Positions 1 to 7,995 of a stretch of 36,321 bases of DNA are shown here, piece after piece. Below the pieces are notes generated by a model. That model did not search any database and was not told the DNA's origin. It saw only the letters and a list, made by a program, of their open reading frames with translations. The stretch lies in contig JAFTYI010000013.1 in NCBI GenBank assembly GCA_017464815.1, positions 1 through 36,321 on the forward strand, in the 5' to 3' direction. The DNA comes from Bacteroidaceae bacterium (GTDB lineage Bacteria > Bacteroidota > Bacteroidia > Bacteroidales > Bacteroidaceae). The position numbers were made by a program, and so were the translations under genes. The first letter of the stretch is position 1; every line of letters begins with the position of its first letter.

Positions 1-190
1 GTTTCCCGTAAAGGGGTACAAAGTTCTCTCTCAAAGGGGAAAAGTTTTTCCCCAGTAAGAAACTTCCGTTTCCTTCAAGAGGAACGCGAGTCCCCCTATG
101 AGGAAACTGAAGTTCCCCACCAAGGAAACGACAGTTCCCCAGTAGGGAAACGCGAGTTTCCAACCCGAGAATTTTCAGGAAACTGTAGAG
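1..190. repeat. Tandem array of short palindromes, 22-bp period
   Basis: Imperfect dyads of the form GGAAAC-N4-GTTTCC follow each other at an almost exact 22-bp step. They begin near 37, 59, 81, 102, 124 and 146. The clearest are GGGGAAAAGTTTTTCCCC at 36-53, GGAAACTGAAGTTCCC at 102-117, GGAAACGACAGTTCCC at 124-139 and GGAAACGCGAGTTTCC at 146-161. Degenerate half units lie at 1-30 and 178-190. The four central bases vary while the arms hold. The 22-bp step is not a multiple of three, so this is not a peptide repeat. It ends just before the permease gene and may continue left of the window. Function unknown; binding array, multi-hairpin leader or repeat element are all possible. Confidence 0.8.
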
Positions 191-240
191 TCTTGGAAAA
201 CAAGAGATTAAAGGCATTGAAAGAAAGGACAAAAAAACAT

Positions 241-2610
241 ATGATTATGAAAGACTACTTGAAAAATCTGTTCGCCGCACGCGGTGCGGCCTTTTGGCTC
301 AACCTGCTGGGCCTGAGTTTGGCATTCGTCATCTTCTATGTGTTGATGGCAGAGGTGAAATGGGTGCATGGATTCGACAAGTTCCACGACGGTGCGGAGC
401 GCATCTGCCGGGTGGACTTCTATGAACCGGAGATGGGGAAATACCTTAGATCATTCAACACCCAGACTTGCGAAGAGCTGTCGCACACGTTTGCTGACCT
501 GTTAGAAAGTTCGGCTTTCATCATCTATGGAAATAACGGCCCCTCCCTATACCACATTGTGGACGGTGACAGCACTGCCGAGAAGGAATCGGTTCTTGCC
601 CCCATCTTTCTCACAAGCAAGGGAATGCCCAAAGTCTTCACTTTCGACATGATAGAGGGGAATATTGAAGACTACGAAACGCCCAATGCCGACTTCTTCC
701 CACTGAGCCTTTGCAAGAAAATATTCGGTGAAAAAGGGCCTTACGTGGGACGCACTTTTTCTTTCAAAGGGAGCGGAAACTATTCGCACAAAGTGTCGGG
801 TGTCTATCGCGACTTTCCCAGTAACTCACGCATGGAGAACTGTATCTACCACTCGATGGAAGACTTTGAGTTTGAGCGTGAACGGAAAAACACTTCTGAT
901 TGGACAACCGCCCTGTATGTGAAGGTGCGCGAGGGATTACCCGTGGACTCGGCTGCGGCCCAAATGAGCCGGATGATGCAAAAGAATAACTTGGACTTCA
1001 CATTCTACCTGCCCACGTTGCACGAACTCTACTTCATGCCGATGTATAAGGATGGTATGCAGGGAAGCCACTACATGACGATGATTTACCTGCTCATTGC
1101 CTGCCTGGTGGTAGTAATAGCTGCGGTCAACTATATGAACTTCGAGATTTCCCTCATACCTTATTATATAAAGGAGATAAACGTACGCCGTATTTTCGGT
1201 GCACGGGCGTGGCCGCTCCGTTGGAGACGGTTGCGACATTCCTTCTTTACCATCGCGTTGGCTTTAGTCTTGTCATTTGTGCTGATAAGCATCATCAATC
1301 GCCAAGACTGGTTGGCTGAATATCTGCATGCCGACTTGGCATTCGACCGGAATCTTCTCATCATAGGCGTCATGGGCATACTCACACTGATGATTCTTGT
1401 TGTCTCGGGCGGCTATCCTGCCTGGTACTCCACCTCGCGCAAGCCCGCTCTGGTCATCAATGGTAACTTTGCTCTCTCCCCATCAGGCCGCGCCTTGCGT
1501 CGCACATTGGTGGGCGTGCAGTTTGCCGTGTCGATGACCATCATCATCTTTACCCTGCTGATGACTTCGCAAACACACTTTATGTACAACAGCCCCGTAG
1601 GTTATGCCCGCGACTCCATCATCTACATGCAAGTAGATACCGACTTGCGCACCAACTATGAGGCTCCCATCACGGAGAAGCTGAAAGCATGCCCCGACGT
1701 GAAGGATTTCTCGTGGTGCCAATTCCGTTTGGGAGAACCAAGTGCATTGGGATTTGGACATCCGTACAAAGGCAAAAACATATTCTTTGCTGCTTATCCC
1801 GTGAAAGCCAACTTCTTGAGCACGATGGGCATCCGTGTGACCGAGGGGCGCGACTTTCGTCCCGAAGATGCGTCGAGCAAACACGGAGCCATCATATTCA
1901 ACGAGGAGGCACGGCAGGCTTATGGTTTGGAGCTTCACACCACCATCAAGACTGAGACGGGCGAAGCCGAAATCATAGGCTTTGTAAAGGGGGTCAACAC
2001 CATCACATTCCATCAGAAAATGGGACCTGTAGGGTTCTATGTACAAGGTACGGATAACTGGGGCGTAAGCAACGAGGTGAACTGCGCCATTCGCCTTGTT
2101 TCACCCGACCGGGCCGCTAAGGTAAGCCGGATGTTGGCTGATTTTGAAAACGAATTGAGAGGGTCTCATGTGATGAAGTTCTACACCGGCGACGACGTTG
2201 CTGACATTGCCTATGCCGTGGAGAACAAGCAGTTCACGATGGTGCTCACCGGCTCCATCATTTCGCTTGTCATCTCCTTGATAGGTATCTTCGGCCTTGT
2301 CCTCTTCGAAACACGCGCCAAGCGCAAGGAGATTGGCATCCGCAAGGTGTTCGGTGCCACCACGCGGGGCATCCTGGTGATGTTCAACATGCAGTACCTC
2401 CGCATCCTGGCCGTCTGCTTCCTCTTTGCCGCCCCCGTGGCTCATAGCCTCTATATGCGGTGGATTGAGTCCTTTGCCTACCGCACCCCCATGCACTGGT
2501 GGTTGTTCGCCGTGGCCTTCCTCATCGTGGCGCTCGTCGTCTGCCTCACCGTCACCGTCCAGAGCTGGCGCGCCGCAAAGGAGCGACCGGTGGAGACGAT
2601 AATGAAGTAA
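241..2610 (+). CDS. ABC transporter permease, MacB/FtsX type
   Basis: Inner-membrane permease of the MacB/FtsX family, about 789 residues from the ATG at 241 (a second ATG at 247 is equally possible). A TTG at 193 would extend it, but into the end of the repeat array, so I prefer the ATG. One membrane segment lies near the N-terminus (LGLSLAFVIFYVL), followed by a large extracytoplasmic domain. Three segments follow around residues 285-410, then another extracytoplasmic domain, and the C-terminal FtsX bundle with the cytoplasmic coupling sequence KRKEIGIRKVFGAT. This two-FtsX-block layout is usual for Bacteroides permeases that work with a separate MacB-like ATPase and a periplasmic adaptor, none of which is in the window. 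Substrate unknown; such systems export peptides, antibiotics or lipoproteins, or signal mechanically. It is probably part of a cluster extending to the left. Confidence 0.88.
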   Translation: MIMKDYLKNLFAARGAAFWLNLLGLSLAFVIFYVLMAEVKWVHGFDKFHDGAERICRVDFYEPEMGKYLRSFNTQTCEELSHTFADLLESSAFIIYGNNGPSLYHIVDGDSTAEKESVLAPIFLTSKGMPKVFTFDMIEGNIEDYETPNADFFPLSLCKKIFGEKGPYVGRTFSFKGSGNYSHKVSGVYRDFPSNSRMENCIYHSMEDFEFERERKNTSDWTTALYVKVREGLPVDSAAAQMSRMMQKNNLDFTFYLPTLHELYFMPMYKDGMQGSHYMTMIYLLIACLVVVIAAVNYMNFEISLIPYYIKEINVRRIFGARAWPLRWRRLRHSFFTIALALVLSFVLISIINRQDWLAEYLHADLAFDRNLLIIGVMGILTLMILVVSGGYPAWYSTSRKPALVINGNFALSPSGRALRRTLVGVQFAVSMTIIIFTLLMTSQTHFMYNSPVGYARDSIIYMQVDTDLRTNYEAPITEKLKACPDVKDFSWCQFRLGEPSALGFGHPYKGKNIFFAAYPVKANFLSTMGIRVTEGRDFRPEDASSKHGAIIFNEEARQAYGLELHTTIKTETGEAEIIGFVKGVNTITFHQKMGPVGFYVQGTDNWGVSNEVNCAIRLVSPDRAAKVSRMLADFENELRGSHVMKFYTGDDVADIAYAVENKQFTMVLTGSIISLVISLIGIFGLVLFETRAKRKEIGIRKVFGATTRGILVMFNMQYLRILAVCFLFAAPVAHSLYMRWIESFAYRTPMHWWLFAVAFLIVALVVCLTVTVQSWRAAKERPVETIMK

Positions 2611-2742
2611 GGAGCCCCACCCTGCCCTCTCTGTGAGGAAAGGGATGACGAGCGAGGAATTCACGCAAAATCCCGACCGTATTTCCGAGCAGGGATTCAG
2701 GTGCTTGAGAAAAACGCAAAAATTCGCCATCTCAAAGTTTAC

Positions 2743-2790
2743 AAAAAGAAAGTCCATTCAACAAAAGAAGCGGGCTTTCTTTTTTCTTTT
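2743..2790 (+). terminator. Rho-independent terminator
   Basis: The arm AAAGAAAGTCC (ending at 2755) pairs with GGGCTTTCTTT (from 2772) with one G-U pair, across a 16-nt loop. A T-rich tract follows to about 2790. It lies 130 bp after the permease stop codon and fits as its terminator. The surrounding 2611-2929 shows no credible gene. Confidence 0.7.
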
Positions 2791-2929
2791 TGATATTTTG
2801 AAAGAAATAAGCAGCAAAGAATTTGCATTTTCTTGCAGTTTTACGACAAAATGACATGCACGGTTCCTACTCCTAAAAAAATGAAAAAGGGAAAGAAAGA
2901 GGGGAAAACGTCAAAAATCAAGTAACTGA

Positions 2930-2960
2930 TTGCTCCATTCAACTTTTATCCCTAACTTTG
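2930..2960 (+). promoter_or_regulatory. Bacteroidetes-type promoter of mnmG
   Basis: TTG at 2930-2932, 20 bp, then TAACTTTG at 2953-2960. This matches the -33/-7 pattern of the Bacteroidetes primary sigma factor. It would give a leader of about 100 nt before the mnmG ATG at 3068. Confidence 0.7.
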
Positions 2961-3067
2961 CCACCGAAATAGATTGCGTGCTCAGCACGGACAAGGAACA
3001 ACGAGGAGATTAAAGGAAACATTTCTGCTCTTATGTCCTTGTGTCGAAAAAACAAGAAAGAAGAAAG

Positions 3068-4939
3068 ATGGAATTTACCTACGACGTGATTGTCATCGGT
3101 GCCGGCCACGCCGGATGCGAAGCTGCGGCCGCCGCGGCCAACATGGGGTCGAAGACTTGCCTCATCACCATGGACATGAACAAAATCGGGCAGATGAGTT
3201 GCAACCCCGCCGTGGGAGGCATTGCCAAGGGACAGATTGTGCGCGAAATCGATGCACTGGGCGGACACATGGGACTGGTGACCGACCGCTCGGCCATACA
3301 GTTCCGCATGCTGAACCGCTCAAAGGGACCGGCCATGTGGAGTCCGCGTGCGCAATGCGACCGCGAGAAGTTTATCTGGGCCTGGCGCGAGGTGTTGGAG
3401 AACACGCCCAACCTGCACATTTGGCAAGACACGGTGAACGAATTGCTCGTTGAAAAGGGAAAAGTTACGGGCGTAAAGACGGTGTGGGGCGTGACATTCC
3501 ACGCCTGCTGCGTAGTCATCACCGCGGGCACATTCCTCAACGGACTGATGCACGTGGGACGCACCCAACTGCCCGGCGGACGCATGGCCGAGCCTGCCGC
3601 CTACCAACTGACGGAGTCCATCACCCGACACGGCATCGTGGCCGGGCGCATGAAGACGGGAACACCCGTGCGCATCGACGGACGCAGCGTGCACTACGAT
3701 GAAATGGAGATTCAGGAGGGAGAGCAGGACTTCCACAGCTTCTCCTACATGAGCGAACCGCGCCGGCTGAAACAGCTCTGCTGCTGGACCTGCTTCACCA
3801 ATCCCGAGGTGCACGACATCCTGCGTAACGGACTTCCCGAATCGCCCCTTTTCAACGGACAAATCCAGAGCATCGGCCCGCGATATTGCCCCAGCATCGA
3901 GACGAAAATCGTCACCTTCCCCGACAAGGAACAGCACCAACTCTTCTTGGAACCGGAGGGAGAGACCACGCGCGAACTCTACTTGAACGGTTTCTCCTCT
4001 TCCCTGCCGATGGAGATACAGATTGCCGCACTGAAGAAGGTGCCCGCCTTCCGCGACCTGGTCATCTACCGTCCGGGATACGCCATCGAATACGACTACT
4101 TCGACCCCACACAGCTGAAACATACGTTGGAATCGAAGATTATCGGTAACCTCTTCTTTGCCGGACAGGTGAACGGAACCACGGGATATGAGGAAGCTGG
4201 CGGACAAGGACTGGTAGCCGGAGTGAATGCACACATCAACTGCCACGGCGGAGAGCCCTTCACACTGAAACGCGACGAAGCCTACATCGGTGTACTTATC
4301 GACGACCTGGTGACAAAGGGAGTGGACGAGCCGTACCGCATGTTCACCTCGCGTGCCGAATACCGCATCCTGCTCCGTCAGGACGATGCCGACATGCGAC
4401 TGACCGAACGCTCGTACAACATGGGATTAGCCAAGCGCGACCGCTACGACCTGTTGCTTCAGAAGCGCGAGAACATAGAAAACATCATTGGCTTCGCACA
4501 GAAGTTCTCCATCAAAGCCGTCTACATCAACAGTGCCTTGGAGAGCCTCGGCACCACTCCCCTGCGTGGCGGGTGCAAGCTCATCGACCTGCTCGACCGG
4601 CCGGAAATCAACATCAAGAACATTGCCCCCCACGTCAACGCCTTCAACCAATTGCTGGAAGGCATCGACGGACGAAAGGAGGAGACACTGGAAGCGGCCG
4701 AAATAAAGATAAAGTATCGCGGCTACATCGAGCGCGAACGGCTGATTGCCGACAAGATGCAACGGCTGGAGAACATCCGCATCAAAGGGCGGTTCAACTA
4801 CAACGAACTGCAATCCCTCTCCACCGAAGCTCGGCAGAAACTCTCCAAAATCGCCCCCGAGACCTTGGCACAGGCAAGCCGCATACCGGGCGTTTCGCCT
4901 AGCGACGTAAACGTCCTGCTGGTGCTCATGGGAAGATAA
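3068..4939 (+). CDS. mnmG: tRNA uridine-5-carboxymethylaminomethyl modification enzyme MnmG (GidA)
   Basis: FAD-dependent partner of MnmE. The complex adds the carboxymethylaminomethyl (or aminomethyl) group to U34 of tRNAs reading split codon boxes, using methylene-tetrahydrofolate and NADH. The protein is 623 residues, normal for the family. The dinucleotide-binding motif GAGHAG is at residues 11-16, the family signature with CPSIE is near 274, GYEEAGGQG near 373, and the C-terminal MnmE/tRNA-binding helical domain ends RIPGVSPSDVNVLLVLMGR. The frame is open from a GTG at 3041, but the ATG at 3068 follows a purine-rich AAGAAAGAAGAAAG stretch and starts exactly at the conserved N-terminus. 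apt and uvrC follow on the same strand, the conserved order I expect in Bacteroidales. Confidence 0.97.
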   Translation: MEFTYDVIVIGAGHAGCEAAAAAANMGSKTCLITMDMNKIGQMSCNPAVGGIAKGQIVREIDALGGHMGLVTDRSAIQFRMLNRSKGPAMWSPRAQCDREKFIWAWREVLENTPNLHIWQDTVNELLVEKGKVTGVKTVWGVTFHACCVVITAGTFLNGLMHVGRTQLPGGRMAEPAAYQLTESITRHGIVAGRMKTGTPVRIDGRSVHYDEMEIQEGEQDFHSFSYMSEPRRLKQLCCWTCFTNPEVHDILRNGLPESPLFNGQIQSIGPRYCPSIETKIVTFPDKEQHQLFLEPEGETTRELYLNGFSSSLPMEIQIAALKKVPAFRDLVIYRPGYAIEYDYFDPTQLKHTLESKIIGNLFFAGQVNGTTGYEEAGGQGLVAGVNAHINCHGGEPFTLKRDEAYIGVLIDDLVTKGVDEPYRMFTSRAEYRILLRQDDADMRLTERSYNMGLAKRDRYDLLLQKRENIENIIGFAQKFSIKAVYINSALESLGTTPLRGGCKLIDLLDRPEINIKNIAPHVNAFNQLLEGIDGRKEETLEAAEIKIKYRGYIERERLIADKMQRLENIRIKGRFNYNELQSLSTEARQKLSKIAPETLAQASRIPGVSPSDVNVLLVLMGR

Positions 4940-4971
4940 AAAGGCGTGGAACACGACCGCAAAAGCGCAAA

Positions 4972-4987
4972 TGTTCCACGTGGAACA
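4972..4987. promoter_or_regulatory. Probable parS site (ParB-binding centromere)
   Basis: TGTTCCACGTGGAACA is a perfect 16-bp palindrome. It matches the near-universal parS form TGTTnCACGTGnAACA; the CC/GG variant is the one I recall from Pseudomonas. It lies in the 81-bp gap between mnmG and apt, outside both reading frames. ParB-CTP clamps load at such sites near the replication origin for chromosome segregation. mnmG is often close to oriC in bacteria, which agrees with this reading. Its role as parS here is inferred from sequence alone. Confidence 0.8.
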
Positions 4988-5020
4988 AAAAGATTAACCA
5001 ATACAGATAAAAGACTGGGT

Positions 5021-5551
5021 ATGAACAAAGATTTGCTATTAGAAAACCTGCGCACAGTGCCCGATTTTCCCATTCCGGGCATCCTGTTCTTCGACGTTAC
5101 CACGCTGTTCAAAAGCGCCGAATGCCTGAAGGAGCTGGAGAACGCGCTATATGAATTGTACAAGGACAAAGGCATCACCAAAGTGGTAGGCATCGAATCA
5201 CGTGGTTTCGTCATGGGAGCATTGCTGGCCGCCCGACTGGGAGCAGGCTTTGTACCTGCACGCAAGCCGGGCAAACTGCCGGCCGAGACCATCAAAGAAT
5301 CCTTTGCCAAGGAGTATGGGACCGACACCATCGAGATTCACAAAGATGCCATCACAAAGGACGACGTGGTGTTGATTCACGACGACCTGCTGGCCACAGG
5401 AGGAACCGCCAAGGCTGCCTATAATCTGGTAAAGAAGTTCGGTCCGAAAGAGGTGTTCGTGAACTTCATTATCGAAATCACCAACCTCAACGGACGCGAA
5501 ATCTTCGACGAAGAGGTGGAAGTAAGCGCACTCTTGGAGGTTGAGGAATAA
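5021..5551 (+). CDS. apt: Adenine phosphoribosyltransferase
   Basis: Converts adenine and PRPP to AMP in purine salvage; cytosolic. The protein is 176 residues, normal for Apt. The N-terminus has the family pattern RTVPDFPIPGILFFDVTTL. The PRPP-binding loop is HDDLLATGGTAKA near residues 120-132, with the two acidic residues and the TGGT turn intact. ESRGF, the conserved adenine-side loop, is also present. The frame is open upstream to a GTG at 4946, but that extension would include the parS palindrome and does not resemble Apt, so the ATG at 5021 is chosen. It is probably cotranscribed with mnmG. Confidence 0.96.
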   Translation: MNKDLLLENLRTVPDFPIPGILFFDVTTLFKSAECLKELENALYELYKDKGITKVVGIESRGFVMGALLAARLGAGFVPARKPGKLPAETIKESFAKEYGTDTIEIHKDAITKDDVVLIHDDLLATGGTAKAAYNLVKKFGPKEVFVNFIIEITNLNGREIFDEEVEVSALLEVEE

Positions 5552-5605
5552 TAAAATCCTAATTCCGCGAAAGAATCACTCATGCTTCTGTACTCTGACG
5601 GTCTC

Positions 5606-5682
5606 TGTCATTCTGAACGTAGTGAAGAATCTGTAAGCGCAAGCAAAACGTCACCAGATTCTTCACTACGTTCAGAATGACA
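5606..5682. repeat. Perfect 28-bp inverted repeat in the apt-uvrC gap
   Basis: The left arm (5606-5633) begins TGTCATTCTGAACGTAGTGA, and the right arm (5655-5682) is its exact reverse complement. The loop is 21 nt. The TCATTCTGAACG-type sequence resembles a family of dispersed hairpins common in Bacteroidetes genomes (from memory). It has no T tract, so it is not a classic terminator. It could be a REP/MITE-like element, an mRNA end-stabiliser or an attenuator between apt and uvrC. Confidence 0.85.
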
Positions 5683-5729
5683 AAACATTATGCTGACAAT
5701 CAACTCCTACATTCCTAAAAAAAAGAAAT

Positions 5730-7550
5730 ATGGTAGAACAAGACCTGCATACGAATGACTACCTGCGCGGCATTGTGATGAACTTGCCCGAAACACCTGG
5801 CTGCTACCAGTATCTGGACAGCATGGGCACGGTCATCTATGTGGGCAAGGCCAAGAACCTGAAACGGCGCGTCTATTCCTACTTCTCCAAGGAGCACGGG
5901 CCGGGAAAGACGCGCGTGTTGGTCAGCAAGATTGCCGACATACGCTACGTGGTGGTAAAGACCGAGGAGGACGCCCTGCTATTGGAAAACAATCTCATCA
6001 AGAAGTACCGCCCGCGCTACAACGTGCTGCTGAAGGACGACAAAACCTATCCTTCAATCTGTGTCAGCAACGAGTATTTTCCCCGCATCTTCCCCACCCG
6101 ACGCATCGTGCGCAACGGTTCCACCTACTACGGTCCCTACAGCCACGTGCCCACCATGCACAGCCTGCTCGACCTCATCAAGAAACTCTATAAAGTACGG
6201 CGCTGCAACCTGGCACTGACACCCGAGAACATACGCAACGGCAAGTTCAAGGTCTGCCTGGAGTACCACATCAAGAACTGTCAGGCTCCCTGCATAGGAG
6301 AGCAAACCCACGAGGAATACATGAGGAGCATCGGTGAAATCAAGCAAATTCTTGCAGGAAATGCTCACGAGCTGACCCGACAGATGATGGAGGAGATGCA
6401 ACGTCTGGCCGCCGAAATGCGCTTCGAAGAGGCCCAAACCATCAAGGAGCGCTACCAGCTGTTGGAGAACTACCGTGCCAAGAGCGAGGTGGTGAGCAGT
6501 GTGCTCCACAACATCGACGTGTTCTCCATCGAGAGCGATGAAAACGATGTTTTTATCAATTATCTGCACATCACCAACGGTTGCGTCAACCAAGCCTTCA
6601 CCTTTGAATACAAGAAGCGCATGGAGGAGACACAGGAGGAACTGTTGCAGCTGGGCATTGTGGAGATGCGCGAACGGTACAAGAGCCATTCAAGGGAGAT
6701 TATCGTCCCCTTTGAACTGGACTTGGAGCTGAACAACGTCACCTTCACCGTTCCTCAGCGAGGCGAGAAGAAGAAGCTGCTCGACCTCTCCATCCTCAAC
6801 GTGAAGCAATACCGCGCCGACCGCATGAAACAGGCCGAAAAGCTGAATCCCGAGCAGAAGAGCGTGCGCCTGATGAAGGAGATACAGGCCGCCTTGGGCA
6901 TGGAGAAGATGCCTTATCAGATAGAGTGTTTCGACAACTCCAACATCTCCGGCTCCGATGCCGTGGCGGCTTGTGTGGTCTTCAAAAAGGCCAAACCCAG
7001 CAAGCAGGACTATCGGAAATACACCATCAAGACGGTCGTTGGCCCTGACGACTACGCCTCGATGCAAGAGGTGGTGCGCCGTCGCTATAGCCGCGTCATC
7101 GAGGAGGGTACTCCCCTACCCGACCTCATCATCACCGACGGTGGAAAGGGACAAATGGAGGTGGTGCGCCAAGTGGTGGAGGACGAACTGCACCTCAGCA
7201 TCCCCATCGCCGGACTGGCCAAAGACGACCGCCACCGCACCCGCGAACTGCTCTTCGGCTTCCCGCCACTCACCATCGGATTGAAGCAGAGCACTCCCCT
7301 CTTCCACCTGCTGGAACAGATACAGGACGAGGTACACCGCTTCGCCATCACCTTCCACCGCGACAAGCGCAGCAAACGACAGACGGCCTCCGCCCTCGAC
7401 ACCATCAAGGGCATCGGCGAAAAAACAAAGTCCGCCCTGCTGAAACATTTCAAGAGCGTGAAGCGCATCCGCGAAGCCTCGGAAGAGGAACTTGCCTCCG
7501 TCATCGGACAAGCCAAAGCAAAAGCTCTCATCGAAGGACTGAAAGAATAG
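5730..7550 (+). CDS. uvrC: Excinuclease ABC subunit C
   Basis: Dual-incision nuclease of nucleotide excision repair; it is recruited by UvrB at a lesion and cuts on both sides. The protein is 606 residues, full length. The N-terminal GIY-YIG nuclease (3' incision) is at residues 20-105 with PGCYQYLD, VIYVGKAKNLKRRV and KYRPRYNVLLKDDKTYP. The UVR helix that binds UvrB follows (RLAAEMRFEEAQTIKERYQLLENY region, near 225-250). The RNase H-like 5'-incision domain has CFDNSN near 400, DGGKGQ and the KDDRHRT motif. The C-terminus is a helix-hairpin-helix pair with IKGIGEKTKSALL. No strong promoter is visible directly upstream. It may be read through the hairpin from apt. Confidence 0.97.
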   Translation: MVEQDLHTNDYLRGIVMNLPETPGCYQYLDSMGTVIYVGKAKNLKRRVYSYFSKEHGPGKTRVLVSKIADIRYVVVKTEEDALLLENNLIKKYRPRYNVLLKDDKTYPSICVSNEYFPRIFPTRRIVRNGSTYYGPYSHVPTMHSLLDLIKKLYKVRRCNLALTPENIRNGKFKVCLEYHIKNCQAPCIGEQTHEEYMRSIGEIKQILAGNAHELTRQMMEEMQRLAAEMRFEEAQTIKERYQLLENYRAKSEVVSSVLHNIDVFSIESDENDVFINYLHITNGCVNQAFTFEYKKRMEETQEELLQLGIVEMRERYKSHSREIIVPFELDLELNNVTFTVPQRGEKKKLLDLSILNVKQYRADRMKQAEKLNPEQKSVRLMKEIQAALGMEKMPYQIECFDNSNISGSDAVAACVVFKKAKPSKQDYRKYTIKTVVGPDDYASMQEVVRRRYSRVIEEGTPLPDLIITDGGKGQMEVVRQVVEDELHLSIPIAGLAKDDRHRTRELLFGFPPLTIGLKQSTPLFHLLEQIQDEVHRFAITFHRDKRSKRQTASALDTIKGIGEKTKSALLKHFKSVKRIREASEEELASVIGQAKAKALIEGLKE

Positions 7551-7565
7551 CATCCCTATGCCCGC

Positions 7566-7670
7566 AAGATTGGGATTCTTCCCCCGATGAAGAATACTAA
7601 TCTTACCCCTTCCAAACCTCGCGAGAATCGCGAATTTCCGTCCCTCCGCCCGGAAGAACGGAAATATCGC
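7566..7670. repeat. Two hairpins downstream of uvrC
   Basis: First hairpin: AAGATTGGGATTCTTC (7566-7581) pairs with GAAGAATACTAATCTT (7589-7604) with two imperfect positions and a 7-nt loop. Second hairpin: GCGAATTTCCGT (7630-7641) pairs with ACGGAAATATCGC (7658-7670) with a one-base bulge. Neither is followed by a clear T run. They may end or protect the uvrC message. I see no gene in the remaining 7551-7907 stretch, which also holds two copies of AAGATTTAAATC (7836-7847 and 7858-7869). Confidence 0.5.
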
Positions 7671-7907
7671 AAGGATTTCGCGCCAATTTGACACCTATTC
7701 CACTGACTGACAGCGCCGTAACCCCACTTTTTATTGTTCACATTTTCAAGTGAAATAGAAAATCCGCGAGCAAGAGCCCCAATGAACCGGCAAAAGAGCA
7801 GAAAAAGCCCCACAAGATATAGACGTTGGAGCCGGAAGATTTAAATCCTCAGCCGATAAGATTTAAATCTTCAAATCGAGCAAAACTTAGATGGCGATTC
7901 TCTTCAA

Positions 7908-7991
7908 TTTCTTGGAAAAGTGGCAAAATAAAGCGATTTTTTCTTGGAAAAGTGGCAAAAATGGCTTACTTTTGCCTTAGAAAAGTGGAAA
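7908..7991 (+). promoter_or_regulatory. Promoter with three operator-like direct repeats
   Basis: CTTGGAAAAGTGGCAAAA occurs at 7911-7928 and 7943-7960 within an exact 21-bp repeat that starts three bases earlier. A diverged third copy, CTTAGAAAAGTGGAAA, is at 7976-7991. The copies are 32 and 33 bp apart, about three helical turns. The promoter is TTG (7944-7946), 20 bp, TACTTTTG (7967-7974). Copy 2 therefore covers the -33 box and spacer, and copy 3 covers the transcription start. This is the geometry of a repressor operator for the ATPase gene that starts 5 bp further on. The regulator is unknown; self-regulation is an inference. Confidence 0.75.
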
Positions 7992-7995
7992 TATT

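Noticed and set aside
1-190. CRISPR array
   Set aside because: Units are contiguous 22-bp palindromes with four variable centre bases; there are no 30-bp spacers and no cas genes.
193-240. TTG start giving a 16-residue N-terminal extension of the permease
   Set aside because: The extension adjoins the repeat array and the family starts near the ATG at 241 or 247.
2633-2854. 73-codon open frame after the permease
   Set aside because: It spans the terminator hairpin and its T tract; not protein-like.
3320-4246. 308-codon open frame on the minus strand
   Set aside because: Antisense shadow of mnmG; low-complexity composition and no start signal.
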